64,000 nucleotides of DNA from assembly GCA_000149265.1 (NCBI GenBank), contig CH002892.1, positions 303,342 to 367,341 on the forward strand, given 5' to 3'. The translations under genes and the position numbers were made by a program. Of this stretch, positions 25,701 through 37,999 are shown piece after piece (position 1 is the stretch's first letter; every line of letters starts with the position of its first letter). The stretch comes from Ciona savignyi. Taxonomy: Eukaryota; Chordata; Ascidiacea; Phlebobranchia; Cionidae. Under the pieces are notes generated by a model. The model had not been told where the DNA came from and did not search any database. It saw only the letters and a program-made list of their open reading frames with translations.

Positions 25701-27844
25701 TCGATGAAATCAGAATTCCACTGATGCCTCGAAACTGCCTCATCACGAACTGCAACTCGCAGAGCTTTAAATATCGGGTCGGATGAACCGTTCTGTTGCT
25801 TTCCTTCATTATTCACTGAATGAAGGACTTGGGAAAATTCTTCTAGAAGTGTTTGTTTCGCGACTTGTATTGACGCATTGGGCAAAGGTTTTTCAGCCCA
25901 TTGCTTCAATTTTATGTCGACAGTCGTGTTAAAAGTGCCCGAGTCTTTGGACTGGGCTGCAGGGAGGTAAACGTTCTCGATGACATGGTTTGAAACACTT
26001 TCCCACAACTTCTTCTGCAGCTTGGCTTCCCACTTCTGTGGGGGGATGTTCACCAACGACAACATGTCGTCCAATATCTCGTTCTTCGCTTTCTCGAACA
26101 ATTCCGATCGGTCCAACTCTCGCACTCGAGGAAAGTTATTTTTCCATTCTGTTTCTAAATTAAATCTTGTTGCTTTAAAAGCATCAGCTTGCTGTTCCAC
26201 TGATTCCCTCACCATCTTCCAGAAGCAATTGGAAACAGCGTAGCTTAAATTCGCAGTGGTCAACTGACTTGCTTTCAGTAAACCTGATTTGAAAACTTTG
26301 GAGTTGGAGAAAAATTCCTCTTCATATTCCTTGATATCGTTTATACTGTTGCTTGTGCTGTCTTTCCCGGTGACAACTGCAAAGTAACCCAAAGCTTTCA
26401 TCGGGAACAGTTTTCCATCCAAGATTTCCTGGATTCTGCTCGGATTTGCGATGTTTTTCTCAGCCAGGTCCACTTTGGTGAGAACGAAAATTGTTCGTTT
26501 CCCCGAAGGATCCATTTGCGACACGAAATCCGTCACGATGCTTCGTTCTGCATCCACAGATCCATCCTGGATGCACAGGATTATTGCGTTCGGGTTCTGC
26601 ATGTAGTGTTTGCTCATGTTGCAAATTGCATCTTTCGTATCTGGAGCCATTCCAGTGGTGACCGTGTTTATCATGCCCGGCAGATCCACCAAGACCATTC
26701 TCTGGAGGCCAGGACCTTTCACATTGAGTGAGATTGTGTCGTTGGAGACGGTTTTACCATCTGTGCAACTACTCTTCATTCTGAGTTCGATCTCATGACG
26801 AAGAGCTGTAAGTTCCTCTTCTTTAGATAGGTCGAACTCCCTCGAGCTGTCACGGAATTGCGCAACATGATTGGGACCTTCACTGAGAGTGACTTTCACC
26901 GGGGACCGCGTCATCATTTCCCCGGAACCTCGCGGGAATATCCTCGCTTGCGCAATCATCTCCAACACGCTGGTTTTCCCAGCGCTCTGGTCGCCGACCA
27001 CCACAACCCTCGGCAGGTGGTCCTGGGTTCGATAGTTCGTGTCATAATCTGCTAATTCATCCAGCACTTCAGAGTACATATCTATCAACGATTTTTTAAT
27101 TTTACGACGATATATTTCCTTGTCATCTCGAGAGAGAAGCAACTTTCTTAAATTTCTGTTTTCTTTTTCTAATTTCTCGATGAGTTTTTGGTATTTCAAT
27201 TCAACCTCCACAACTTCCCCTTGAAGCTTTTTGATTTTGTCACTTTTCTCGGTGTTGGACTTTCCTGGGGATTTCCCTTTGTTATCTGGGTCACTTGTTA
27301 GAAATGTAACCCCGTTTGCCGCAAGCAAAGTAGAAGCCTGTGATGTCGAAACACCATCTTTCTCATGCGGCAGATACGAGCGAATTAGGTCCACATCCGG
27401 CCACTCAATGTGGCCAAGTTTTTCTTTTAACTTGTCGTACTTTACTTTGCTATTTTCGAATCGTGACTTCAGTGCAGAGGTTATGTGCCAAGTTATATCC
27501 CCAGATTTATCCGCCAAATACTTTAAATCAGGAGAAAACTTTTCCAATCTGTCAGCCCAACTATCATAAGTATTTTTCGCGTAAACGCCAGTTCCAACAG
27601 TTGCGCCAACAACCCAATATCTTAGTTTGGTCCCATGGTTTAATACAAACTTTGTAACGCCCAAAACGCTTAAATTTCGCTGTTTTGGTCGGCTCGCAAG
27701 CTTAAAAGCTTCTGAACTTAAAATTATCCGGTTATTCGTCAATTTTGGTTTGACATGATGAAAGGTTCGATACCGGGCGCCAAAATACACAGAGTTCAAA
27801 TTTCTCTTCAAATTTGCAATATGCGGCTGCCTGATAAATTGCAT
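22795..27844 (-). CDS. OPA1: OPA1, mitochondrial dynamin-like GTPase
   Basis: Two exons, 25235-27844 and 22795-23076, join in phase 0 (GAG|GTAGGT to CCCAG|GAA) to give 963 residues, close to human OPA1. The protein drives inner-membrane fusion and cristae maintenance from the intermembrane space. A basic, Ser/Arg-rich presequence (about 1-60) is followed by a short membrane anchor near 75-90 and a coiled-coil region around 205-255. The GTPase domain then starts: P-loop GDQSAGKT at 284-291, DLPG at 387-390, TKVD at 456-459. The middle and stalk regions follow, and the last exon encodes the family's C-terminal helical region ([14 protein letters not shown], then [20 protein letters not shown]). 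It is unusual that 2.6 kb of the coding region is a single exon. A copy with a presequence, all G motifs and a full tail should be functional. The intron (23077-25234) holds only AT-rich sequence. Confidence 0.97.
23077..25234 (-). other. single OPA1 intron
   Basis: A 2.16-kb intron with a GTAGGT donor and CCCCCAG acceptor on the minus strand. It is AT-rich, and I saw no SINE copy, exon or ncRNA in it. Confidence 0.8.
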
Positions 27845-28564
27845 TGCAGCAGTAATTCATTAAAAAAGTACAAAGAAACTAAATTTCATTATAGAAATCA
27901 TCACCTGCATAAATTTAAAATAAATTATTGAAATCAAATTGCAATGCAATTTTAAAGAGTTTGACACAACCACATTACCGAAATAAGCTTGGTACAAATG
28001 AGAATAATGTTAAATTTATGTTAGACCCCACTTTGTTTATGTTTTGTCTATATGTGATAACGCAAAAGGTGTTACCACCCAGTGACCCAGACAAACCTTA
28101 CATTACCTTATGTCCACTGCCGGGTTATCAAAGCTATTGTCATAATGCATATAATTCTCAATAACTTAGCATTCTTTGCACTTGACCTTTCACCCATTGC
28201 TTTATTTAGTCAAGCAAAACTTTGTTACAGATTAAATTCCATCTAAATGTTCCCACCCTTCAGGGTTTTTATGTATAATTTCCCTATAATGTTATACACA
28301 AAACTGATGTATTTGTTTATATAAAATTTATCACTTTATTTATGATCACATGCTTACTCACTAATAGTATTCATTAAGTTTCACTGTTGCTGTTAATTCA
28401 TAAGCCGATGGCTCTGTTATTTTATAGTGACAATTTTGTTGTTTATATTTAGCCAGTCGTAAATGTTTATATTTATGCTTCACGTTTTACACTAATGTAA
28501 TACAATGGTCTACCTGCATTACAAACTCACAAAAATCGAAGAACCCTATACTGTCTTGGATATT
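27845..28564. other. OPA1 5' region and intergenic space to MRM1
   Basis: The nearest acceptor-like site upstream of the OPA1 ATG is GAAATTTAG, ending 34 nt before it. Around 28100-28150 a fragment with CACTGCCGGGTTATCAAAGC matches a similar fragment at about 31207, probably part of another dispersed repeat. Confidence 0.4.
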
Positions 28565-31500
28565 TTATTTTCTCTCAGTTTCAGATGATCTCTCGTCCAC
28601 AAGATTTCCTTTCTGCAGGCGGCTCATGAAAACTATTTGTATTTTTATGCATGGCCGCTTTGTAATAATTGTGTAATCATTTTTAACATGGAAATAAAAT
28701 CAAAATTTAATAAAATTAGGAACTTATTGTAGGTGTCCTAATAAACAAAGATACACATTATTGTACGTCAAACATCAAACGCATTACGATGGCTCATGCA
28801 ATTTGATTGTGGGCAAGGTGTGACCTGACTTACCGATCGTGTTATAAATTGAATTTTATCTGTTGCCTCGCGCAAATCAATCGCCTGGTTGCTACAGTAT
28901 TTACTCCTTGTTTCTCCACGAGTATACAACGTACATTTCGAGAATTTGGTTTGGAAATTACGCTCTAAGTGAGTTGTATCTAGCTTAACGCTATCACTTC
29001 GAACGTTATGCTGAATTAGGATAAAATAGGATAGGATATTCATGTTTATCCCCGTGAATAGGAAAACCAAGGGGTTTAACACACGGGCAATCGTCAAATC
29101 ACCTCGCGCCCACCGTCGGGTTACGGAGCTATTCCAGTATATTGTATATGATAAACACGTTCCTTCATTCTGGGAAAACCCATTAATCACCTGGGTTTGG
29201 GCGATATCCGTAAAGTGCCTTGCCCAAGGTGACAGCCAACTAGCTGGCGACCAGTTTCGCACCTGCAACCATTCGATTGAAAGGCTTCGCACTGAACCGC
29301 CCGAATGCGCTTTAATATATTATGACGAAAAAAAAGGATAAAAGTTTCTTATAACTTGTACTAAATTAAAATATACGCAATAGTGGTAATCGTAGTCCTA
29401 TATTGCTTTTATTTTTATAAAATGCTATATAGGAAGATCATCTTACTCTTCTAAAATTATATTTCATTACGGAGATGACTACTCCAGTGTTAGTTTAACC
29501 TGTGAGTTCCAGGTATTCTACGCGGATTTCCGTCAATTTGTTTTGAACCAACAATGCCTTCGTTGTAACTTTTCGTGCATCGTCCACAAACAAGTATGGG
29601 TCAGAGAATACCGATTCCCACAATTAGTTCGCCATGTGTTAAATGTTTGTGGCTGCGTTTCACTTTCCTGTTTTGATAGCTAAGTTGATGAATTGCTTCC
29701 TATGTACCATGTATAACGTTTGGTCTCGTGTTCAAACATATAATTTCCACATTACTAACACTTTATTTTAACGTACATTTCTTTTTAAGTTATACAAACA
29801 TATACGTGAATGCCTGTACTAGAATCCGGCCGCTTAGTCTTGCGTTTTAGTGGGGCGCATTTCAGCCGCAGGGTTGCTGGATCGAACTGATCGCTAGCTA
29901 GTCGGCTGTGCCATTGGGCAAGGCACCTAACGGACATTGCATTAACACATCGGATTAATGGGTTCTACTAAATTAAAGGAACGAATGTATAATGTAATAG
30001 CTCCGGTAAATCGAGAATGGGCGCGAGGTGATCTGACGATTGCCCGTGAGATAACCGCCTTGGTTTTCCCATTCACGAGGATAAATATGAATATCCTGTC
30101 CACATCCAGACAAATCTCGGCAACTTTTGTTTTTCCACCGGAGAAAATAAACAGGCACACTTACCAACATCAATTATATATTTGTTTATATTCTAAACAT
30201 TTTGGGAAATCTTAACAATTATACTCCGCAAGCCATGATTTGACAATTAACGTGAGGATTGTACAACATAAGTTGCAATATAGCTGGAAGATAAAGGGCC
30301 AATTATTGTTACTAAAATCCTTTATTACTACAATACTAAATGAAATACAGAATATCAAACCCAGAACCAAAAAGGATAAAAAAAGATTTAAAACTATGCA
30401 AAAAACGTGCATTAAAAGGTATTGGAAACATGACGATAAAAAATAAAGATTATTGAAACAGATAGTGATTGGACGCGATAGAAGACACCCCATGATCAAG
30501 TCGAGGTAATTCCATGACTAACTAGATTTTCGTGTCGTCAACAGTTGGTGCAATATGATAGCTGGAAACACAAAGTTATTGTTAGCATGGAAGATTTCCT
30601 GTGTGTGGAACGGCAGTTGGAAATATAAGAAAAATGCAAAATTTGCAATCAATGTACGTTTTATTCCTGCAAAGAGAAAACGGAATATGCGTTATCACAT
30701 GGGGGTGACAGCCTGTTTTATTTAGCATAGAAAAATAGAAAAGATATATGAAGATTAATTGGTTGAACGTCGGTTGTTGATCCACTGAGTTTAAGCAATG
30801 TCTGTGTCTATTCCAAGAAAACAACCGACCAACTAGCGATCAGTTTCGATTCGCCACCCTTGTACTAACCCACCGTGCTATTTGCTTCGGAAACACGAAT
30901 AACCATCATATAATGCAACTCATTCCAGGAAATATTAGATAGCTAGTAACATTTGGATAATATGATCACATCACCTGTAGCAGCAGAGACATTCAAACAA
31001 GGAACTGACAGATGATCACTATTCAATTTTGTCATCGGCTTTATATTCAATATCTTCGTGCAAAGTCGCTTAATCTCCACTGGGACACCTTTCCCTTCAC
31101 TTCCTATTGTTTAATGATGGGAATTTGGGGAAAATTTTATTTTAAATTATGTTACCACCGTGGGTGGCGTTGTACTTTATAAAAGGATTAATCACAAGAT
31201 AACATGTGCCCACTGCCGGGTTATCAAAGCTATTTCCCGGTGTATTATTGAGATGGAGATATTACTGTAGGTATAGTACAACCCATTTAACCACCAGCTC
31301 CAGGCAATCGTTAACTGTATAGTCCTTGGACAGATTGGTAGTTATGGATCAGGGGTGGAGTTGAACCAAGAATCTTCCGGTTATGATATTCTTGCACAAC
31401 CACCAAGCCTAGCCGACTAATGATATTTGCGGCCGCACTTTGAATTGATGATGATGTCACATGTACCTATTATGAGTAAAGATGGCTTTGTGATGTCACA

Positions 31501-34500
31501 TTCGGCCACATCCACCATATTTCCATGATAAGCACCTGTTCCCAAGATATCCCAACCAGAACTTGTTAATTCCTGTTTCAATACGAAATTCTTTATTTCC
31601 TCATAACTTTAAGTAAATCGGGAAACAGCGGTATCAAAATTATCTTTTGCATTATCTATTATTTGCTTTTGCATTATATAAATTTTATTATAAATTTTCC
31701 CAAGATATTTCAATAACAATTAGTTTAGTGATAAATTGATGTTAAATCTAAAGTCAACGCATATTGATGAGTCATCACTTGGTACAACAATGACTAGGTA
31801 GTTTTGACCCCACCACACTTGAACTAGTGAACGGACAAAATATTACCTCGCGCCCACTATTGGGTCACTGGAGCTATTGTGTTGGGTATGAATGAGACAA
31901 ATTTAGTGGAATTAATTTATCCACTGGGTTTGGGCAATGTCCACTTTGTGCCTAACTTAAGGACACAACCAACTAGATAAAGATCAGTTTCGAACCGGTA
32001 ACCCTTAGGGTGACATGTGACTAACATGTACCAGATTTACAGTTTTTCTGAACTTTTGTTTATATTGAAGAGAGTTAAACACTATTATTATTATTTTGCT
32101 TGAATCCTTGCATTTTCATGGACTTCATGTTTCAAACAGGTAGTAAGAAATAAAATGAAGAAAATCACAGCAGAATGAGATAAAGCAAGCAAAACTATTT
32201 TTATCCATTTAAAAAAAAATATTTAGTCTATTGGTTGGTAATCGCTTTGTGATAATCTGTTATGGACAAATCAACATTAACAATGCAGTTGCATAGAACA
32301 TTGCATTATGCATTTTCACTTAATTCACTTGTAATTCCTACATTTTTCACAGTTGACAATCCAGATACATAAACATCCATCCAAATTAAAAACAAAGAAT
32401 ACATTGAACAGAATAATGAATCCAAGGCGACTCACAGTTATGAACTGAGTTGGTCGATTGGTAGAATAAAGTTGCATCACTTCAACTGCTCCACTACTGG
32501 CTTTACTGGTGGTTGGGGAGATTGGGGCGCTGGGAGGAAACTTGGTTATCTCATTTATAATGACTGAGTAGTAATTTGTATGGTTGTGTCGTTTTTATAA
32601 TGTCCAGGCAGTTCGCTCAGGTGGTTACATCGCTGAACAGTCTATTTGCGAAATCATTCGGTTATAGGTATAGGAATAGGATATTCATGTTTATCCCCTT
32701 GAATGAGAAAACCAAGGGAGTTAACACACGGGCAATCGTCAGATCACCTCGCGCCCATCGTCGGGTTACCGGAGCTAACAATGTTACACGAACCCAGCGG
32801 ATTAATGGGTTCAACTAAACTGAAAAAACATCGCAATCATACACAACACACTGCAATAGCTCGGGTAACCCGATGGTGCATTTTCCCATCTGCATCAATA
32901 AAACATGAAAATCTATTTTGTAACGATCATCATATGTGGATGAGCAAACTAATAATTCACACACATGATTCAACACATACACACTGAATTCAAATATTTG
33001 AAACAATGCAACCACTTGTTCTGTTACTTACCATTGTGATGTCATAATCGGGACTTCAACTCCAAGAAAATGACACGTCCGCAGGATATTCCCAATATTC
33101 ATCGGGTCTATGATGTCATAAAGCAACACCCACAATGGGCATTGTGGGCCGTGATGTAACAATTGGTTCATTGTATCCTGGCACAAAGGCTTGGGCAGAA
33201 GTTGGCCGACTTCCAAGCAAACTCCCTGGATCAATATATTTATCTTGAAGTGAGCAAATAGTTTTGGATTCGTTCTTTTTTCCAGAATCCGCATTGTTTA
33301 AGTGTTTTTTATATTTTCTAATTTGATGTGAATTATAAGGTAACTAAACCTTTATATTCAAGAGTTATAATACAATATAAATTACTGATATATTATTTCC
33401 GATCGGATAGCTCATGGGCTTAGTGTGATGCCTTTCATCCACAGGGTTGTAGCTTCGAAACTGGTTGCAAGATATTCGGATGTGTCCTTAGTCAAGGCAT
33501 TTAACAAACATTGTCTAAAACCTAGTAATATTGATTTCTACTGAATTGTAAGTATGTCTAAATTATACACAACACATTGGAATAGCTCCGGTAACCCAAA
33601 GGTTGGTGCAAGGTGATTTAATGACCGATGTGCTAACGCTCCATGCGTTTTCCAATCGACGAGAATAAACATGAATATGTGTGACATCAACCAAACCTCT
33701 TACATCATGATACCACGAACATCAAACTCACCTGGTGAGGGTGGCCCGATGAAATATCAAACATGTCGGCTGCGGAGATGAATTCGATCGGGATATTCCT
33801 CCGCGCAGCTTCCTTCAGTGAACTTTGAACTCGAGGGTCGTCAGGTTCTTGAACTTCGTATTTTGAGTTTAAAAACATTCTGTCGGAAAGATTTGGATTA
33901 ACTCTGGTGGAATGTGTCAGGCGTGGGTGAATGCACAGGACTTGCATTCTAACTTCGTTTATTTTTTGTTTTCACGATAAAATTCTACAAAAAATGAAAA
34001 CAAGAAAAAATACAGCAAAATGACAGTTAACATGTCTATATTCAAATTAATGAAATCAAAGTATAATCTAAATAAAAGTTTGCAAAACAAAGAGCCAACT
34101 AAATCAATACTATTACACTTAAGCCTCAAAGTAAAGTGCGCAGTACAGCGTCCCCATAACCCCAATTTAAACCTAATTGGGTTTCACAAATCAAACTAAA
34201 AATCAACCATCATAAAAATACTGACATTATGATGAACCACTGCAAATACTAGAAGTTTTATGTTCATGGCATATAACATGGCATCAGATAAACTTTCATG
34301 GTCATTTATGTGAGTTGGACAATAGAGGGTGTTATAACAGAAATAATCAAAATACCTAGTGCTTACAGTCTAGCTGCTGGGGGGATTATGGTTTGTTTAA
34401 TATTACTTGATAGTTCATATATAATTGAGAGTGCTTTGTACAGGAAACAGCAGTATAGAAAGTGGGCATGCTGAAGATTGAACCACAAACCTATCTGGTT

Positions 34501-35303
34501 CTGACCCCTGATCTTAGCCTCCACACTACATGGCGGAATCAGGTGGATGTTGAAACAATCCACATCAATAACTTTTGATTGAACGAAGTAGCAAACAAAG
34601 TTAAAACCCAGAAGCTGTTAAACTGTTACATGGCAACTAAGGACTTCAGTTACATATAGATTATAGCAAACAGAACAATAAAGTCATTCAGTTACTTCTG
34701 TGTGCTTTACCCACACCAATAACATATTTACAAAAAAATTCTTCATGAGACTTACTTGAATATTGGTCGTCGTGACGATAAAATTGCGAGATTGCAAACC
34801 GAGCGGCCATACAGGAATTCGTTGCCAAATTCACTGGTTTTCTTCAAATTAAACTTTTGGTGTCGACCTTCTGCAATACAACAACAATTTGTAATAAATA
34901 AAACAATTGTATTCGGAGCAATAAATTGTGTATTTGTAGGGATATATTTATCCTGATAATTTGACAAAATAAACGTAAGCCGTAGGTCATGTCATTAAAA
35001 TATTAAATTTTGCAAAATATAAAATAGAAGATTCCTTACTGTGTTTGTCTTGTGTGTTGAAACCTTTTTTCTGCTTCATTTTCTGTGAAAAAAACATTAA
35101 AATCTTATATTTATTGACCTGCACCCCTGCAACTACTTAGTACTTATGGTATCAACAAATTAAAAACATCAAAAACAAGTATAAATAATATGAAGTTTAA
35201 AACTTACTTTTGTTGCATACAGAATGTTGCTGTTTGAAAACGATCTTTTTATAAAATTATGAACAAATGAGTGAAAAGCAGTTTGTGTAAAAGCTGCAGA
35301 CAT
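28565..35303 (-). CDS. MRM1: MRM1, mitochondrial rRNA 2'-O-ribose methyltransferase
   Basis: Nine exons: 35208-35303, 35040-35082, 34756-34870, 33732-33903, 33032-33225, 32436-32529, 31467-31572, 30975-31103 and 28565-28632. All junctions are in phase and total 338 residues; human MRM1 is 353. The family (SpoU/TrmH type, SPOUT fold) methylates a guanosine ribose in mitochondrial large-subunit rRNA using S-adenosylmethionine. The N-terminus (MSAAFTQTAFHSFVHNFIKR) looks like a mitochondrial presequence. Family landmarks are HPHQGVCLEV, then DIIDPMNIGNILRTCHFLGV (SpoU motif 1 with catalytic-type Asn and Arg), SPTTSKASSGAVEV, the SAM-pocket segment LLIIGSEGKGV (motif 2), and LNVSAAT (motif 3). 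The last 68-bp exon adds a short polar tail, which also aligns with the human C-terminus. Introns hold several SINE copies. It lies 380 bp downstream of DPH3 on the same strand. Confidence 0.93.
29016..29305 (-). repeat. tRNA-derived SINE, 290-bp family
   Basis: A near full-length minus-oriented copy, starting on the plus strand at an AGGATAAAATAGGATAGGAT tail. The body includes AACACACGGGCAATCGTCA and CCTTGCCCAAGG. The head is diverged. Confidence 0.7.
29823..30102 (+). repeat. tRNA-derived SINE, 290-bp family
   Basis: Plus-oriented copy: head around ATTTCAGCCGCAGGGTTGCT and GATCGCTAGCTAGTCGGCTG, body GGATTAATGGGTTCTACTAA, end GATAAATATGAATATCCTG. Confidence 0.7.
30752..30880 (-). repeat. 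partial, degraded copy of the 290-bp SINE family
   Basis: Head-proximal half only: ATCCACTGAGTTTAAGCAATG, ACAACCGACCAACTAGCGAT and CAGTTTCGATTCGCCACCC. Confidence 0.5.
31195..31425 (-). repeat. composite tRNA-like repeat
   Basis: On the minus strand, GGTTGTGCAAGAATATCATA and CTTGGTTCAACTCC are spaced like tRNA A and B boxes. The body includes the CACTGCCGGGTTATCAAAGC segment also seen near 28100. A similar head lies near 34440-34525. It is probably another tRNA-derived SINE subfamily. Confidence 0.4.
31840..32024 (-). repeat. degraded copy of the 290-bp SINE family
   Basis: ATTACCTCGCGCCCACTATT ... ATTTATCCACTGGGTTTGGG ... ACACAACCAACTAG ... CAGTTTCGAACCGG follow the family order with many changes. 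Confidence 0.5.
32671..32880. repeat. two SINE fragments fused head to head (fold-back)
   Basis: The left part (32671-32777) is a minus-oriented fragment from the ATCCT tail to GGGTTACCGGAGCTA. After about 12 bp the right part (32790-32880) runs the other way (AACCCAGCGGATTAATGGGT ... CTGCAATAGCTCGGGTAACC). The two share an inverted segment around GGGTTACCGGAGCT/AGCTCGGGTAACCC, so the RNA or DNA strand could form a hairpin. It is in the MRM1 intron between 32530 and 33031. Confidence 0.65.
33401..33680 (+). repeat. tRNA-derived SINE, 290-bp family, diverged
   Basis: Plus-oriented: TTCGAAACTGGTTGCAAGAT, GTGTCCTTAGTCAAGGCAT, AATAGCTCCGGTAACCCAAA and AATAAACATGAATATG follow the family order. 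MRM1 intron. Confidence 0.6.
34360..34525 (-). repeat. possible tRNA-like SINE subfamily copy
   Basis: On the minus strand, TAGTGTGGAGGCTAAGATCA and GTTTGTGGTTCAATCTTCAG resemble A and B boxes, similar to the composite repeat near 31195-31425. MRM1 intron. Confidence 0.35.
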
Positions 35304-35322
35304 CGGAGACTTTAATAAATCT
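35304..35322 (-). promoter_or_regulatory. candidate trans-splice acceptor, MRM1
   Basis: AAAACAACTTGCAG on the minus strand ends 17 nt upstream of the MRM1 ATG at 35303. It is consistent with spliced-leader addition. Confidence 0.4.
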
Positions 35323-35682
35323 GCAAGTTGTTTTAATACATTACATGATTAGATCCGATTAGTAATTACTGATATTTTAAAAACATCTAAATTTATGAAA
35401 GGATCTTATAACGCTAAACCATGTCAACAATGGTGGCGGAGCATTAGAGATCAGTTGGGCCGGGCATCATCACAATGTTTAATCACCAGATCCAACACCC
35501 AGACACCAACTGCCCCAGTTGTATTCAGCTTGGTTGGATAGTTATTGCATAGCATTGACTCCCATGTACCACCAGTGGTTGCTGTGAACCAATGCGTTCA
35601 AATGGACCAATGATGTGTGGTATTCACACCATTTTCACTTCCCCATCGAAATATTAGAAACAAAGGAATCAAAACCTCCACC

Positions 35683-36823
35683 TTACGCCGTCTGCTTCAC
35701 CGATTCGTTCGTCCCGACTTGTTTCGCTTCGTCGATTAGAAAGTCGTCCGGATCGTAAATCACCTTCACGAGCAACGAACAACTTGGGCAAGTTGCCACG
35801 TCTTCGCCACTCTGTAGCTCCTCTAGTGTTATCTTGAATCTGCAGAAATATTGGTTCTAGTTTAAGAATTGTGGTTAAGCAACAGCTTTGTCAACTAGGC
35901 GGTGGGCATGAGGTAAACTGACCTCTTAAAAGATAATCGGCTGTAAAATACCCGAGATACTAAAGCTTTCTTGTAAATAAAACAAGCTGCAGCCTTAGTG
36001 ATAAACTGATTGGAACCATTCGTGCCATGAGTTGGGATTGAAAGAGTTAAATGAAGGGACAAAAAAATCTACAGCATCCCTTGATATACACTGTAATGTG
36101 TGGAGAATCCGTCAGCACAAACCATTCTTTGGTATAAAGTTATCAATATATTTCTCATATAATATAGGTTATTGGTATAACACCTCGGGAATATCACTGT
36201 TTGGGCCGACAAATTTTAGAATAATATAAACCTACAAACTTTAGAATAATCTTGTGACCGAACCCAGGTATCTGGTATGTAGTGTTGTAATGAGAAGGAT
36301 ACAAAAGGATTATCAGGTGGTATGTCACCTTTTTGTTAGAATGTTTGTATTTTTATTACAATATAGTTTATAGATTTAAGTTTATTTTTATTTACTGAGA
36401 ATGGAAAACACAAAGTACTGGTGGCCACATGATTTTTCGCACATAAACTATTCTGACCAAGGTGACAGTGAAAAGTCCAAAATGTTATTGCAAAACTGTC
36501 ACAGGACTAAAATAATATACATATGTACGGTATATAGGCGAATCAACTGTAATTTTTAAAAACACACAATGTAAATGAAAGGATATATAAAAAAGTTATA
36601 AATATTAAGGGGGAAACTAAAAGAGGGGAAAGGCAGGAAACTGCTAACTAAAATAGAGATAAGGGCATTAGAGTTAGTTTTTAAGTTACGGTTAGTTATG
36701 GAGTTAAATAGTGTTTTTCTACACTTACTTATCACCACACGGGCAGGGGAAATAATAAGTTTGCGTTTCTTCGTCGAATTCAAAATCTTCGATTTCAACT
36801 TCGTCGTGAAAAACATCAGTCAT
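35683..36823 (-). CDS. DPH3: DPH3, diphthamide biosynthesis zinc protein
   Basis: Two exons, 36729-36823 and 35683-35839, join in phase (GATAA|GTAAGT to CTGCAG|A) for 83 residues; human DPH3 has 82. It is a small CSL-type zinc protein of the cytosol that supplies electrons to the Dph1-Dph2 iron-sulfur enzyme, which starts diphthamide formation on elongation factor 2. It is also known as a partner of the Elongator tRNA-modification pathway. The start [20 protein letters not shown], the first zinc pair in FPCPCGD, the [20 protein letters not shown] segment with the second CxxC, and KVIYDPDDF are all as in the family. The C-terminus (VKQTA) is short and variable, as usual. All four cysteines are present. 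It is followed 380 bp later on the same strand by MRM1. Confidence 0.96.
35840..36728 (-). other. DPH3 intron
   Basis: An 889-bp AT-rich intron with a GTAAGT donor and TTCTGCAG acceptor. No repeat copy or exon was recognised. Confidence 0.7.
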
Positions 36824-37648
36824 TTTCAATTTGACTTTTCAGCACCCACATTGGAAAATATATTTAGTGCGAAGTCACGTGTTCTAATTACGGGGACTTC
36901 CCTAATCAGTAAACTTTTTTATTGGGAATCATTTTTTCTTGAAATGTTTTTTTTAGAAAAATATTAAACGTTTTCAAACAATTGGATAACCAATTAGCTT
37001 AATGTATTGGATAGCATATTGTAATAAAACAAATTTTCGATTTAAAGGTGTTAAGGTTTAAATTCTATTTTGCCAATCACCGCAAAATTTAAATTGTCTG
37101 TCAAGAAGATAACTTGATGGAAGTCCCAAACCCAGCTATTCACACGTGATCCCGTGTTGCAAGATGCTTTGTATTTATCCAATGTAGCGGTATCTGATGT
37201 GTTTAGTCAATCTTTTTTGAGATTAAAGCGAGTACAGAAGAAGTTTAAAGAATAACCGACGTTGTCCTTATATATGTAAAGATATAAAACCATTGCTCGG
37301 CGACTAAATGACCCACTGTGTACCCCATAATCAATTCTAGTCGATTCGTCAAAATGTAAGATCAGAACGCATTTTGCAAATTTAAATTTTTTATCTGTAA
37401 ACCCCACAAACGGGAGATAATTTTATTCAAATCTGTGTTCTAAAAATCCTATCACAAATCGTGCCGTAAACTAATGAGTAAGGAAAATAAACGAACCCTG
37501 GTGACGCGGGGTTTAAAGGGTATTTCCCTTGCGTGATTTTTGAGGGGCACAGGTCGCTATTGGCTGTGGAAGCTTACTTTGCTTTCCGCAGTTGAAGTGG
37601 GATCTTCCCCTTTTCCAATTCAAATCATTCTTTTAAACACCTTTGGCA

Positions 37649-37888
37649 ATGGGTGTCATAGGAAAAACTAGAAACAATTTCTATCCTCGGTCCGCTTCTG
37701 ACATTAAGCCTCTTTACATGGGCAATTTTTGCGAGTTAACTCGCATCGCTAACCTGGTTAAATTTGACGCACGCATTGCGTCATCACGGTTCAGTGATTA
37801 TGCGGGTTTCCAATCGGGTTTTCCTAACTCGCTCGTGCATGGTAGGTTAACTCGCATTCGTCATTCATTTGGATACAAGCATCTACAG
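37649..37888 (+). CDS. candidate first exon of an orphan gene
   Basis: An open frame from ATG at 37649 (MGVIGKTRNNFYPRSASDIK onward) runs to a good donor (CTACAG|GTAGGT) with no stop and mixed codon use. It has no hydrophobic signal and I recognise no domain. The palindromic word GAGTTAACTCGCATCGC occurs at about 37735 and 38216, with a partial match near 37846, so part of this sequence may be a repeat. I found no downstream exon to join. It could be an orphan first exon or repeat-derived sequence. Confidence 0.25.
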
Positions 37889-37999
37889 GTAGGTTGTTTA
37901 ATGTTTCGTTTTGAGTTATGCTTGTGGGATGACTTAAGTGAAATTACTGTCATCATAACTATTATTTTTTTTCTTTTTATACTTTATGTAGTGTGTTAA

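Larger units (their letters stand above)
28633..30974. other. last intron of MRM1, repeat-filled
   Basis: This 2.3-kb intron carries SINE copies at 29016, 29823 and 30752. No alternative coding exon matching MRM1 was seen apart from the 68-bp terminal exon. Confidence 0.6.

Noticed and set aside
25980..27657. Several plus-strand frames over OPA1
   Set aside because: Antisense shadows of the long OPA1 exon.
30582..30700. Alternative last MRM1 exon in phase with 30975
   Set aside because: It is in phase but encodes a Phe-rich peptide unlike the family; the exon at 28565-28632 matches the expected C-terminus and closes in frame.
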